64,000 nucleotides of DNA from Lepidurus packardi. Its lineage: Eukaryota; Arthropoda; Branchiopoda; Notostraca; Triopsidae. The notes below the pieces were generated by a model. It made no database searches. It was not told the origin of the DNA and was given only the letters and a program-made list of their open reading frames with translations. The position numbers were made by a program, and so were the translations under genes. The stretch lies in the NCBI GenBank assembly GCA_023053545.1, contig JAKZAN010000005.1:6882001-6946000 (forward strand), read 5' to 3'. Of this stretch, positions 1 through 14,647 are shown in pieces. The first letter of the stretch is position 1; every line of letters starts with the position of its first letter.

Positions 1-644
1 AGTGTAATGCACGCTGATGATCATCTTGATGCCGATAGGTCATTGATCGCTAAATTACATCTTGCAATAGTTTTTCCTGCTTGGCCCCAGCGTGAAACTC
101 TGGAATGTAAAATAAGTTACTGAATATTTTAGCTTTTAGACATGAATCAGTCAAAGGAAGTAACCAATAAAATAGATTCCAAATTATTGAGGATCAGTAT
201 TTTGCAACAACCTTCACTTTCGATCTCAAATTCACTACAACAACAAGCTTTGATTATATCCCAACGGAATAACTGGAAACGCATAATTTTTCTACTGAGG
301 GGAATTCAATATTTCTCAAAACTGAAGGACTTTTTAATTTGTAGTGTTTGTGTAATTTGCCAAAATGCGATTTCAAAGGACATTCACTTTTACTATTTCA
401 CTAACTTTTCGGAATATTGTTATGAAACTTTGACTAGAACGCATTCCGTAATCAGAGATCAGCATCAGCGGTTCTTGATTTCGGTGTTACCAATTTCTTG
501 AATAGTTTCAAACATTATAGCATTGTAGTTGATCATTTAAAACGACAACGAAAAAGTTCATTACTGCGTTCGTGAGTCGTACAAACATTGAGTGGCGCAA
601 GTTATTACGTTATTTGTTTTTTGCATCGGTACTACTGACTGAAA
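1..644. other. no gene recognised; 5' flank of the transposon ORF
   Basis: AT-rich sequence. An open frame of about 119 codons lies at 142-501, but its composition is not protein-like and it matches no family I know. The left end of the neighbouring transposable element probably lies here. I could not find a terminal inverted repeat matching the sequence beyond 3437. Confidence 0.4.
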
Positions 645-3437
645 ATGGCAAGAAAAAAAATACTGTCATCCTGTAGCAAACAGAAACTGCGAGGCGTTGC
701 TTTGAAGAACCGAAGAGAAAAGCTTTGCCAAGAACACCCAGCAGATCCAGATGAAGTATCGCCAGGTGAAAGTTTAAAATTACAAACTTCTTGTACTGTA
801 AGTTCCAGACCTGCTATAGAATCAGTTTCCATTGAGCCTATAGCTAGCACTAGCTCCGTTGTTTCCAATAGCTTTGCTAGTTTAGATCTCCTTGACAAAG
901 AAACGAACTGTCTCGAAGATGACGAAATTTCACGCATTCTTAAAGAACAGACAGAAATTGATGCTGTAGAACTTAACATTGAACCTGTTTGGTATTCGCA
1001 ACCAAAAATGAAGAAAGAAGTTGACGGACTTTGATTAGTAAATGTTTGCCATTTCTTGTCAGGGCACAATAAGATTTTTGAACACTACGATATTTGTCGC
1101 TCACCCATTCCTTTCCAAAAGGAAGTTAAGAAAGGTTTTTGGAGCAGTTTTGCTTTCAAATGTGAGAAATGCCAGGATAATATTTTTATAACAACTGACC
1201 AGGTTTCTCCATATGCGCATGTAAGGCCTACCCAAAAGAACATTTCGCCGCATGCTGCACGCTTGAGGTCAGATAAAGTTCAGGCTCTGTCCGTCAACAC
1301 AAAAATTGCAATGGGAATTATGCAAATTGGTGCAGCCCATAACCACTTAGAAGAATTCATGGCAACCGTTGGCGTTCCTTCAATGAACCGCAACTCATTT
1401 ATTGAACAGGAACGTAAAGTTGGGAAAATATGGGAGAAAGAGGCAAAGCTAGAAATAGAAAATGCAGGGAAGGAAGAACGTGAATCGGCTGAACGGGCTG
1501 AACAAATCGACGAAGACAACACGCCGTACATAACCGTAATTGGCGATGGTGGGTGGTCTCAAAGGAGCCACGGCACCAGGTATACAGCCAAGTCAGGTGT
1601 GGGCGTAATCATTGGTGCGCGGACCAAGAAAATATTGCATGTAGGAGTTCGTAACAAATATTGTTCCATTTGTCAACAAGCTAAGAACAAACAAGTGGAT
1701 CCTCGCCCCCACGAATGTTTCAAAAACTGGGACGGTCCGTCTACAGCAATGGAAAGCTCCATTATTGTAGATGGTTTTAGAGATGCTGAAGACAAGCACG
1801 GCTTGCGCTATCGAACGTTTATTGGTGACGGGGACTCTTCGACCCATAATGCTATCCTCGCTAATACTCCTCGCACTCAGAAAACCGTCCGCAAGCTTGA
1901 GTGTGCAAATCATGTAATGAAAAATTTCACGAAAGCTCGGTATAAACTTCAGGGCAAAACCCCTGCCAATAAGAAAATTTTGACCCCTCTTTTGATACGT
2001 AAACTTGGCGGTGCAGCACGAGGTGCAATCAATCGTAACGCTAGATTGAAGGGAAATGTTGATCAACTTCGTTCATTTCTGAGCAATGGTCCCAGACATT
2101 ATCTTTTGAATGACCACACTTTTTGCACTGCGGCCAGCGATGGTGGAAAGGGTTGTAAGTCAGTGGGTCAGAAATTGAAACAGAATGTACACACTGCTTT
2201 GTACACTGAAGTAATGGAGATCTTGTTGGGCTGTAGGAGCAAAGCTGCAGGTTTGCTTACCGAAGTTACGACTAACCTCGCAGAGCGGTTTATGTCCATG
2301 GTGGCTAAATTCTCTGGTGGCAAGCAATTTCTCCGCTCGCAAAGGGGATCTTATAATTACCGATGTTATGGTGCTGTTCTAGAATATCACCATGGACGAG
2401 GTTTTCAGGCTGCTATTTTGAAAAAATATGGTTCCTGTAGCATTGCTACAGAAAATTTTGCCAAGAATTGTCACGACGATATTCTTTCGTTCAGAAATCG
2501 GTTAGAGAAGTCACGGGAAAATAATGCTATTGCTTCTCCACGACAAGCTTTGACTCGGAGGCGCGAAGCTTTCGCAGGACCTGATTGCCATTATGGAAAG
2601 CCAGATTTGCCAGAGGAGATCTTACGTGACAGGTGCAAACTGATTGTTGCTCAACAGCAGCTTAGCAGGGAGCAGATTGTGGCCCTTGAAGAGAAAACTA
2701 GAGAGCAGGCTGATTCTTCTGATTGGTTTGATGCAAGGGCGAGTAGACTGACCGCTTCTCACTTTGGCAAAGTGTGTAAGCTCAGAGATACAACTTTGCG
2801 TCAAAATACATTGCAAGCAATACTAAGTCCTAATAACATTAGCACAGAAGGTACTCGTTACGGACAGGCCAATGAGCCAAATGCCAGGAAAGACTACGAA
2901 ATAAAGAACTGTGTGACTGTAGTCCCATCAGGGTTTTGGGTGCATCCTGAGCTAGGTTACCTGGGAGCATCTCCCGACGGCCTTGTAGGTGACGAAGGAC
3001 TTATCGAGATAAAGTGTCCCCAAAAGGCAGAGACAGCGTCTTCCTTCATTGAATTTGTAAAATCAAAACCGAAGGACTGCTTTCTAGAGTTAGTTGATGG
3101 TGACAAACTGAGATTGAAGAGAACGCACAATCACTACTACCAAGTTACAGGACAGCTTGCCGTGACCGGAAGAGCGTGGTGTGATTTTGTTGCATGGACA
3201 AAGAACAGTTTGCAAGTTGAGCGGATTGTGTTTGACAGGGTTTTTTGGGAAGACACAATGCTTCCAAAACTCAGAGCCTTTTTCATGGACTGTATGTTGC
3301 TTGAACTTGCAGACCCGCGGATGGGACAAAAGTTGGCTCCGCGGGAGCCGCCTTACGTTTTGGCCGCTATAGAGGCTAAAAAGGTCGCAGACCAAACAAA
3401 CGGTAAAAAGGCCGCAAAGAGACCACTTGATCAGTGA
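645..3437 (+). mobile_element. Mutator-like DDE transposase fused to YqaJ-type nuclease, interrupted by one in-frame TGA
   Basis: One reading frame runs from ATG 645 to TGA 3435-3437 and is broken only by a TGA at 1032-1034; both sides are in the same frame. The downstream part has three visible blocks. First, an N-terminal zinc-binding-like motif (FKCEKCQ). Second, a Mutator-type transposase core with GDGGWSQRSHGT, a CSIC...HECFKNWDG Cys/His cluster, the GDGDSST block and TNLAERF, which carry plausible DDE acidic residues. Third, a C-terminal YqaJ/lambda-exonuclease-like PD-(D/E)XK domain (SSDWFDARASRLTASHFGK, then YGQANEPNARKDYE, ASPDGLV and EIKCP). Fusions of a Mutator-like domain with YqaJ are known from animal transposon-derived proteins. 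The region around the TGA looks like conserved coding sequence, so I read it as a nonsense mutation (CGA to TGA is the simplest route) rather than a real terminus. Alternatives are readthrough or re-initiation downstream. There are no introns, unlike every neighbouring gene. Confidence 0.75.
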
Positions 3438-3538
3438 TCTGATGCACATATTATGTTGGTCAAACATGCACATGGATTAAAATTATAAATGTACCGTGAG
3501 GTCAACTTATTGAAAGCTTATATGAAATGCACGTCAAA

Positions 3539-3608
3539 GCCTCTCGTGAGATGATTTCCTTCATGAAATCATTGAGTTCACCAATGAAAAACATCCGAGA
3601 GGTTGCTA
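3539..3608. repeat. nested hairpin sequence at the 3' side of the transposon
   Basis: Two inverted repeats are nested. CCTCTCG (3540-3546) pairs with CGAGAGG (3596-3602), and inside it ATGATTTC (3551-3558) pairs with GAAATCAT (3565-3572). The block lies about 100 bp after the transposase stop and is probably the subterminal region of the element. Confidence 0.5.
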
Positions 3609-3820
3609 TCAAATATAAAATGCCACCGTGAAACGGTATCTTTTAAATATACCATTGAGCCAAGAGTTTTTTGCATCCGGTGATGACAATACTAAGTAAT
3701 GCCTGAGAGTAAAGGATAGTTTGAGCCTCTCGTGAGATGTCAAATATAAAATGCCACCGTGAAATGGTATCTTTTAAATATACCATTGAGCTAAGAGTTA
3801 CTTGCATCCGGTGATGACAA
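3539..3820. repeat. imperfect direct repeat, 151 bp and 96 bp copies
   Basis: The unit at 3539-3689 recurs at 3725-3820. The second copy lacks 55 bp (the hairpin part, 3554-3608). The 81-bp blocks at 3609-3689 and 3740-3820 differ at only four positions by eye, so the duplication is young. Copy one contains the short palindrome ACCGT...ACGGT (3625-3637). Copy two has one base changed in it. Confidence 0.8.
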
Positions 3821-3830
3821 AATTAGAACT

Positions 3831-5058
3831 GATGCCTAAGTAAAGCTAGTTTTCATTATTACAAACCAACACGTAAGGTAAGTTTCTTTAATAAATGTAT
3901 GTATTTGTACTGTAAATTTTCCAAATTTACACGCCAAGCAGCTAACTGCAGCTATACTTATAGTCTTAGCTTTCGTAACCAAGCCGGAAATCTTTTCACC
4001 TTTTCTAGACCCAACTTGGTTCGCTTTCTTGACCTCTTTCCCCTCTTTGCTAACAGGGGGAAAATGTTCGAGAAAAGCCATTCGGAGACAAAAAGAAAAG
4101 GGTAAAATGCCACAAGGTATTTGTGCCCTTGGGTTACTTTAGGCTCGAGCAAACCCAACTAGTGACTTGTCATATCCTTCCCCCTACTTTTACGGTATCT
4201 CCTTTTCATCCTCATTCTTGAGTTCTGCACAAGCTATGCAGTTTCCTGCCTGGTCGTTATTTTCTGAGTGGCAGCACAATTTCTCATCCGAATTTCATAA
4301 ACTTTAGTACACCTTTCCAAGTAAACAGTAAGAGATAATTGAAAAATTCTTTCTTTAAAAATATCATAATAATAAACTCGAAAAATCTGGGTTCGGTTTT
4401 TTTTTCTATATCAATATTTTAACATGTTCTTCTACGTAAAAAATTTATGGAAGCCAAATATTAAAAACTAGCAACCCAGTTAAATTGAAAAAGAAATACC
4501 ATACATTACTGTCACAATACAATTTGATTATATTGCAAAGGGACTGAGAAAGGTGTAACTTAAGTTTGCCATGCTTTAGCGCCATAAGGAGTTACACTAC
4601 ACCGTGGCCTTAAGGTGGGTTTCCCACTAGGTCAGTATTCAATGATCATACTGTGGTGAATTTTCGTGTGGGGAATTGTCACTAGAAGGCAGTTGTGGTG
4701 AGTTTACAGGATTAGTAAAGACAGGTTTTGGCTGTGGGGAATCTTCTCTTACCCATTTTTGTGATAACAAAGACACGTGATTTCTAACCAGTGTAGCGAA
4801 GACGTCATATTTTCTGTGAAGAAAGAACCCACATGCTAGTAGGCTTAATTGGCATGATAAATAGCTGCAACGCATCCTTTCTACTTAAAAGATTAGTTCG
4901 TAGTCACATTGTACGTGTGAGAATACCGAGTCTATTATCTAAGTGTCTAGCAATCAAAATGTACCATTCTAGAGCACAACATGATAAAAGAGTAATGCCT
5001 TTAAAAAAATAGTAATAAAAACTTAACAGTTCCTGCTAAATTGCTTAAATGTAGACAG
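3831..5058. other. non-coding gap before threonine aldolase
   Basis: No recognisable gene. Open frames on either strand are short and not protein-like. The first coding exon of the threonine aldolase gene, with its start codon, should lie in this interval. I could not find an ATG-bearing exon whose donor leaves the single leftover base required by the acceptor at 5057-5058. Confidence 0.4.
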
Positions 5059-6540
5059 GTAACGTTATTGTTGACCTGAGAAGTGACACTATCACTAAAC
5101 CCAATGAGGCTATGAGACATGCCATGAAGGATGCTGAAGTTGGTGACGATGTTTATGGAGAGGATCCGACTGTTTTAGGTACCAACCATCTGTTTGCAAA
5201 TAACTAAGTAGCAATAGGATAAAGCTCTTTTTTGTTTGGCTTAGAACTTCAACGCTACTTAGCACAGTTACTGGGTAAAGAAGATGCTTTATTTGTGCCT
5301 TCTGGAACCATGGGAAACTTGATTTCCATGCTGGTTCATTGCAACGAACGTGGCTGTGAGGTATTGGTTGGAGACGAGTCCCACATCTTGCAATATGAAC
5401 AAGCAGGAGCAGCACAGGTAAGTTCGAAGCTCTGAACATTTAAAGCATTCTACAAACGGCGGTTTTAGTTTGGAGGAATTAATATTCGTCCAGTGAAGAA
5501 CCTCCCGGATGGAACTCTCTGTTTGAAAGATTTAAAGAGCAAAATTCGTCCTCTTGGTGATCCCCATAGTCCCTTGACGAGGTTAATTTGCTTGGAGAAT
5601 ACTCATAACCGCTGTGGTGGACGAGTTCTTAGCCTAGAATACCTCCAGCAAGTAGACAATTAGTTTTTCTATTACACTTTTCTTCAGAAGCGTTAGTTAG
5701 GTCACTGCCTTAGCTGCTGAGCATAGCCTCCCTTTGCATTTAGATGGAGCACGAATTTTCAACGCCGCTGTAGCCTTGGGTTGCTCTCCTCAGGAGTTGG
5801 CCAAACCCTTTGTATCTGTATCGGTTTGCTTTAGCAAAGGGCTGGGAGCTCCTATCGGTTCAGCCATTGCTGGACCGAAAGATTTTATACAGCGGTAAAG
5901 ACACTACGAAAGGAATAAAATAAATACTTGTGTCAACTGTCATTGAATCTATTAACAGAGCTATAAGGTGCCGCAAAGCTTTGGGTGGCGGAATGCGGCA
6001 AGTAGGTATCATTGCAGCACCTTGTTTATGGGCATTGAAAAACAATGTGCAACGTATGAAAGATGATCATTCCAGAGCCCAAGTACTTAGTCAAAGTAAT
6101 TGTATTTTGGTGCTTTACGTTCCATTTCGTTTTACATTAATAAGAAAACATGTAAATAACTCTTGAAACTTCCCTAGTCATCCGTGATGGAAACCTGTCG
6201 TTCTTAACAGTTGAAATAGAAGCGGTGGAATCTAATATACTCATGATTCGTTTGGATCCTTCACTGATCAGTCCAACGCAACTATGCGAGCGTTTAGCGA
6301 AGGTAAAAGTTGTGCAGTAACTTACACTTGTTTATACGCTTCTTCCGTTTTATTCGGCAGGTGGATCCAGCAGAAGAGAACGCACTTTCAGAACGAATTG
6401 TGATCCGCTGCAATGGCATGGGAGCATGCACCGTTCGTTTAGTTTTGCATTGCGACATCACGGATAAGCATATGGTGGCAGCAGAGAAGAAACTTCGTTA
6501 CGTCTTGGAGGAGCTGAAGCACGCTCGTTCTGAGGTTTGA
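5059..6540 (+). CDS. L-threonine aldolase (5' exon not located)
   Basis: PLP-dependent lyase that cleaves threonine or allo-threonine to glycine and acetaldehyde. Exons read 5059-5178, 5245-5417, 5469-5651, 5701-5894, 5959-6095, 6178-6302 and 6361-6540, with introns of 49-82 bp and consistent phases. The first visible exon opens with [16 protein letters not shown], the family N-terminal signature, followed by [11 protein letters not shown]. Exon two has [10 protein letters not shown]. Exon four has [10 protein letters not shown] and the Schiff-base lysine in [14 protein letters not shown], and exon five has [12 protein letters not shown]. The C-terminal small domain ends at the TGA at 6538-6540. 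The protein lacks only a short N-terminus, which belongs to an upstream exon. The gene is convergent with eIF3d, 294 bp between stops. Family assignment is firm; the 5' limit is open. Confidence 0.93.
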
Positions 6541-6768
6541 AGAACTAATTTTTTTTATCTAAATTCGGATCTAAATTAATTTAGATTCTGGTGATTTAAT
6601 TGGGTCAAATTACTACTGAGTACAAATAATCGCCTTTGAATGAACTTAGATTTCTTGTCTGGTGTCAAGTCCTAGTTAGCTTAGGATTTAAACTTTTTGC
6701 CTTTGGAAGTCAATTTACTCAAAAACAAATGGTTTAGAAACAAATATTCGTCCCGTTCAACCTTGAAG

Positions 6769-6774
6769 TTTATT
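6769..6774 (-). terminator. poly(A) signal of eIF3d
   Basis: TTTATT on the plus strand reads AATAAA on the minus strand, about 60 bp beyond the eIF3d stop codon, the usual position for a 3' UTR signal. Confidence 0.5.
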
Positions 6775-6834
6775 TTCTGTTGATCCTCCAACAAAGAGGA
6801 GTTATACATGTTTGGGAATGCACCCTAAGCCTTT

Positions 6835-9007
6835 TTACTCATCCTCCTCGTGTTCGTCGGAATCGATGGCATCGTCCGACTCGAAAGTGTTGTCTGGGAT
6901 ATCGTAAAGACGAACTACAGGCTTGTTAGGGTCTTTAACCAACAGATATTTGCCGTCTTCCAACTTCATGCAGATGTCGATGACGCAGCGCAAGATGCCC
7001 CACGCATTATCCATATTCAAGTTGATCTGGTTGGCAAATTCGTGCGGTTTGAACTGCTGGGTGCCCAAAATCACGTGCTTGGAGGTCTCCTTTGGACTGG
7101 CGCGAGAAACGTATCTATTTTGTTCAAAATCTCCATAAATTATCTTCCTTTTCAACCCTAATCAATTACTATACAAAATGGAAACGATTTTGTTTAACAC
7201 AACCAAAGACCAATTACGGCTAATTCAAACTTGGTTATACATCAACTTAATGTTGGGCAGCTTTATGACTTAAGTTTTACCAAACAAACCAACGCCGATC
7301 AAACTGCCCGTTGCTTACAAAAACACAAGATCGTAAGAGAAAGTATTACCCAAACTTGATCTGGTCGGAACCAGACAACATAGCTTGAACAGTCCATTTG
7401 GCCAATTTGCAGGAATTATTTTTCAACTCATTGGCCAACACAGCACCTCGCTGCGTATCCAACTTTTGCCGCCATTCCACACCGCCAGAATGCCTGGAAT
7501 CCCATTCATTCAAGGCTTTGATGTTGATAAATTGCGTCTCCCCGTTAGGACCCTACATTACAACGTAGCATACAATTATATATTTGTTACAATTATTTAA
7601 GATCTATTCTGCGAAAGACTTACGGGGATAACGGCGTCATGCTCGGTACGAGCTACCAAGGTGACTCCATTGTCCAAATCCCATTTCCTGTATCGGTAAG
7701 CTACTGATGCTACTTCCGCTGGTCCTTCGTCTTCAGTAACGAACGGATTGGGCTCTTCCATGCGGTGTTTCTCTTCATTCATTTTCAGGACTTGCTGGCT
7801 GAAATTGTGGTTGATGAACGTAGCTTCCAATGCAAGATTGCGAGGAGAATTCACACTATTGCCGTCTTCTTGGGGCGGATCATTAGACGTTTCACTCACA
7901 GTCAGCAAATCTAATGACACAATTAGTTTCTGGGAGATTAGTACATTTGATAGAGTTTACCAAACTCTGAGTCATCGCGCTTGTCAAAGAAGAGTTTCCC
8001 GCCAACTTTTTGAACTACGATATCCCAAGAGTAATTGGATCGCGTAGAACACATCAAAGTGGCTAAAATAGCATCCGTAGAGAAGACATTGCCTTCCGTT
8101 TTGGCCAAGCGACGAATGATTGGATCATCAGTGGTAGTCACCTTATGGAACACACGATCAATGCGCTGTAATCGCTCTTCTTTCTTGACATTCACGCGGT
8201 CGTACGTCTTGTCATAATACTCCAATTCGCCGCAAGTAACCCTAATTGTAACCCGATTAGACTTAAAGGGATTAAGAAGGGTCCAAAGAGGGTTTTTACA
8301 GGTCAACGGGTTCCTTGACATTGGGTAAAGAGAGCTTTCCCAAGCGAGGGAAATCCATTTCTTCCACCACTTTCCAAGAAGGCAGAACCGTTACCGAAGA
8401 CTCGCGATTCTTGACCTGATTTTGACCTCGGGGATCAAAACGTCCACGCATCCCTTGGTGCTTCTGGAACTTACGCACCTGACGCTGGCGGTCGCCTCGC
8501 TCGCCTAAGACGTATATGACTTAAAACTGGGCCTTTTCCAGAAAGATTTACTACCGAAACGACCTCCACCTCGCATCTGACGCTGTTGGCGTAAGAAACG
8601 CCCACGCGCATACAAAGGCTTCTGAACTCGTGTAGTGTCCACCAACTGGAAACTGGACTCGTCTTCTTCATGGTAATATGCATACTGCGTGCCTCCGCTG
8701 CCAAACTGGGAAGCATATTTATCTGGAAATAAAAGGGCTTGAGCTAAAGTTCGAAAACGTAATTTAAGTCTTTACTGGCATATTTTCTATCTTGATACGA
8801 AGAATTTGAGCCCGTCCAATCCGAAACCTATCGAAGATCATTTCGTTATTTTTATTGTTTATATGTGTTATTTATCTATTTTACTTTGCCGAGACGATCT
8901 CCTTTGGAGAACGGCTGGTATGGCATGTCCTTGTACTGATCAGGGATTGCTGAAGGGCCCCATCCGTCCGGATTTTCTTGAATTGCAGGCGGACAAAAGT
9001 GCGCCAT
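6835..9007 (-). CDS. eIF3d: eukaryotic translation initiation factor 3 subunit D
   Basis: Cytoplasmic eIF3 subunit; in animals it contacts the mRNA 5' end and has a cap-binding fold used for specialised initiation. Exons on the minus strand, in order: 9007-8885, 8827-8776, 8722-8555, 8504-8300, 8241-7961, 7910-7624, 7552-7350, 7114-6835. They sum to 1599 nt and encode 532 residues, close to the usual length of about 550. The start is set by [18 protein letters not shown], the conserved N-terminus. Further landmarks are [47 protein letters not shown], a basic Arg/Gln/Gly-rich RNA-binding stretch around residue 100-150, [65 protein letters not shown] and [15 protein letters not shown]. The C-terminus is the typical acidic tail. 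All introns are under 240 bp. The gene is head-to-head with CNOT3. Confidence 0.97.
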
Positions 9008-9839
9008 TTTGGACAACAGAGATCACTATCTTGTTACCAATAAGATCTAACTTTTCCTTTTAACTATCCGACTTCAACGTACCAAACACGTCCTCGGATA
9101 CGGGATTTCACGATGGCAACTTTCCATCATTGCCAGGTCAAAAATAATGGGGGAAAAATAAAATTACAAATAATTTCTATAATAAAGAATACCTTAAATA
9201 GAAAAAAAATATTCTATGGTTAATAAGAATGTTTATGTTTGGTTTTTACGGCGTAATTCCTATATTTACTTACAACGGGCAATGCAGTTTTGTCAAATTC
9301 GAAAGGCGCAATTTGTGGCTTTTTCTAATTTGTCTATTTGTGAATAAATATCATAATTATACAAATAGTTTGTGTTTAACTACGACTTCTTACCGTGAAA
9401 TACGTGTTCGAAAAGATATAGCGTATACTGCTGAATATAAAGGATTTTTTTTCGGGAAACTGTTTGATGCGGAAGCTTATTTGCGCCAGGAGAAGGCGTA
9501 GTGGTACAATATCCTTTAACCGGCCATCTTGGATTTGTGCCTATTTGGACTGCATTGTTTTTTGTGCGATTTTCAGCCTTGTTGGCCTTTGAACAAACGT
9601 AACTGAGTAGCGGTAAAGAAACTTGAAGTATTACGAAGCAATTTGAGTCTTTCAGGCTTACATTTCCATTGCAACCATCTGATATCATTTGTTAAATATC
9701 CCTCTGGAGGCCCCCTTTTTCTTTGATCTTGGCAGCCTGTGTTGTTGTTGCCCCTCACCGAAACCGCTAAAAAATTAGCACACTGCCAGAGCAGTTAAGC
9801 TATGTACGCCAGCTGTATAAGCAAAAGGCCCAGATAGTG
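9008..9839. promoter_or_regulatory. shared intergenic region between eIF3d and CNOT3
   Basis: 832 bp separate the two divergent start codons. It must hold both 5' UTRs and promoters. No long coding frame with family similarity is present, and I see no clear TATA box for either gene, as expected for housekeeping promoters. Confidence 0.5.
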
Positions 9840-13038
<3,199 letters not shown>

Positions 13039-14647
13039 AAAAGCAAATGGAAGACAAAAAAAGACGTTCAGCCAAGTCAGTGAAACTGTGCTCTCGTATT
13101 TTGCAAAAATGGGGGAAGACGGATTGATTTGAGTAAAAAAGAACTGTCATGAACAGGGTGAAGGAACGTGGAGGGCCAAGGGAAAACAAAAACGGAACGG
13201 AAATGAAGCCCAGTGGTGTGAAAAAAAAGAACAAAACCACACGTGCTAATGCCAGCGATTTCGCTCGCGAATTTCAGAGCCAAGATCTGAGCTGGATACG
13301 TATCATTTTTGATTCTGCCCCTTGTAAAGAACGGCCAAGGAGGGCGCGGCTTGTGTTAGTAACCAACCGGAAAAATTCAGTGGCAATTGTTCGGGAAAAC
13401 GGCAGCAAATTATTCATAATTTCTTCATGTGTTCCCTGATTTTCCGAAATGGATTTCCTTTTTTTCTAAATTCAAATCTGGGAAGATGTAATTTTTTTTA
13501 AATTAATCCGGGAAGTCCTGGTTTTCGGACCAAAACTTCTGGGCGGGACAAGACGGTGGCGAGCAGTGAAGGGATGTTCCTCTGTACTTACATTACCTCC
13601 CTGCTTTTGTACAGACCATGAGCGGTTACCGAATGAAAAAAGGGAAAAGGTTACCAAAAAAAGTGGAGAAAACGTCAAGCGCTTTTGTACAAAAAAGTGG
13701 TTGTATTCTATTTCTCTAGATAATTACTAGTTAAAAAAAAAGTGATAAAAAGAGCAAAATGTTGTAAACAAAAAAAAATGAGAGAAAATACCAAGTGGGA
13801 CCCCACTGCTCGCCCCGTGCTTTTCTGGCCTGCCTAAGTTTTCTTCTTTCTTGAACCAGGATGTTTGTTACGTTGTACCAAGAAAAGTTACTTATTTTTT
13901 ATGTTCCCAACAAGGAAGACAATTCAAACACACGGAATAAGTATTGAAGTGAGCCCTGAAGAAAAAAAAGAACACTGCTGAAGCGAAAAAAAGCCAGGTC
14001 ATTAAATGCATACTTGAGCAGTGTTGTTCTTGACTGCTACTGGGCCGTGATTTAAGACGGGGAAATACATGGCAATGTCTATGTTGCAATTGTCAAATTA
14101 ACTGTTTTGATTTTTCTCCTGCAATAATTAAATTAGCTCATAAGCTAGTGTAGCGTGATAGTAGTAGCAGAATTCTGTCTTTAAACTATTGTTTGCATTG
14201 ATTTTCTGCAATCATATTTTTTTTCACTATCAACTAATTAAAATAGTTCACCGAATAAATAGTCACAAAGCTTCCGCAAGATCTCACTGTTTTGGTGAAA
14301 TCTTCACCTTTTCAATTGATTTTCATTTGATTTAAGAAAGTACATTACGTGAAGTTACAAGAGAGACTAAGTTAGCAAGGTCGCGTTTTCGTTGTCATAA
14401 TTGGTAATCACGGAATTTCCGAAAATTTGAAAACTTGTTTCACGAGAAAGCCGTGGAGTGCGCTACGGGCTATAAAAACAGAAATTATAAATGACTCCTC
14501 ATTCAAGTTTAGATTTTCGTTGTTTTGGTCCGGCGTCCGGACATGGAAATCGTGTAGATCGTGCTGATTTCGTAAATTCTTCACAAGTAAATCTTCTTGT
14601 TAGAGAATTTGAACCTCTTAGTGATTTAATTTAAGGCTGTTCAAACA
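13039..14647. other. CNOT3 3' UTR and intergenic DNA before DPH1
   Basis: About 1.6 kb of A/T-rich sequence with many short A and T runs and no coding frame I recognise. The first part is probably a long CNOT3 3' UTR; AATAAA occurs near 14255. The last 200 bp should hold the DPH1 promoter. Confidence 0.45.
14471..14477 (+). promoter_or_regulatory. possible TATA box upstream of DPH1
   Basis: TATAAAA lies about 170 bp before the DPH1 start codon. The perfect short palindrome TCCGGcgtCCGGA follows at 14529-14541. No independent support for a transcription start here. Confidence 0.3.

Noticed and set aside
142..501. 119-codon open frame on the plus strand
   Set aside because: No family resemblance, AT-driven composition, no splice context; probably chance.
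4639..4875. 78-codon open frame on the minus strand
   Set aside because: Starts with ATG but its second half is a simple NSPQ-rich repeat-like peptide; no homology seen and no neighbouring exon in phase.
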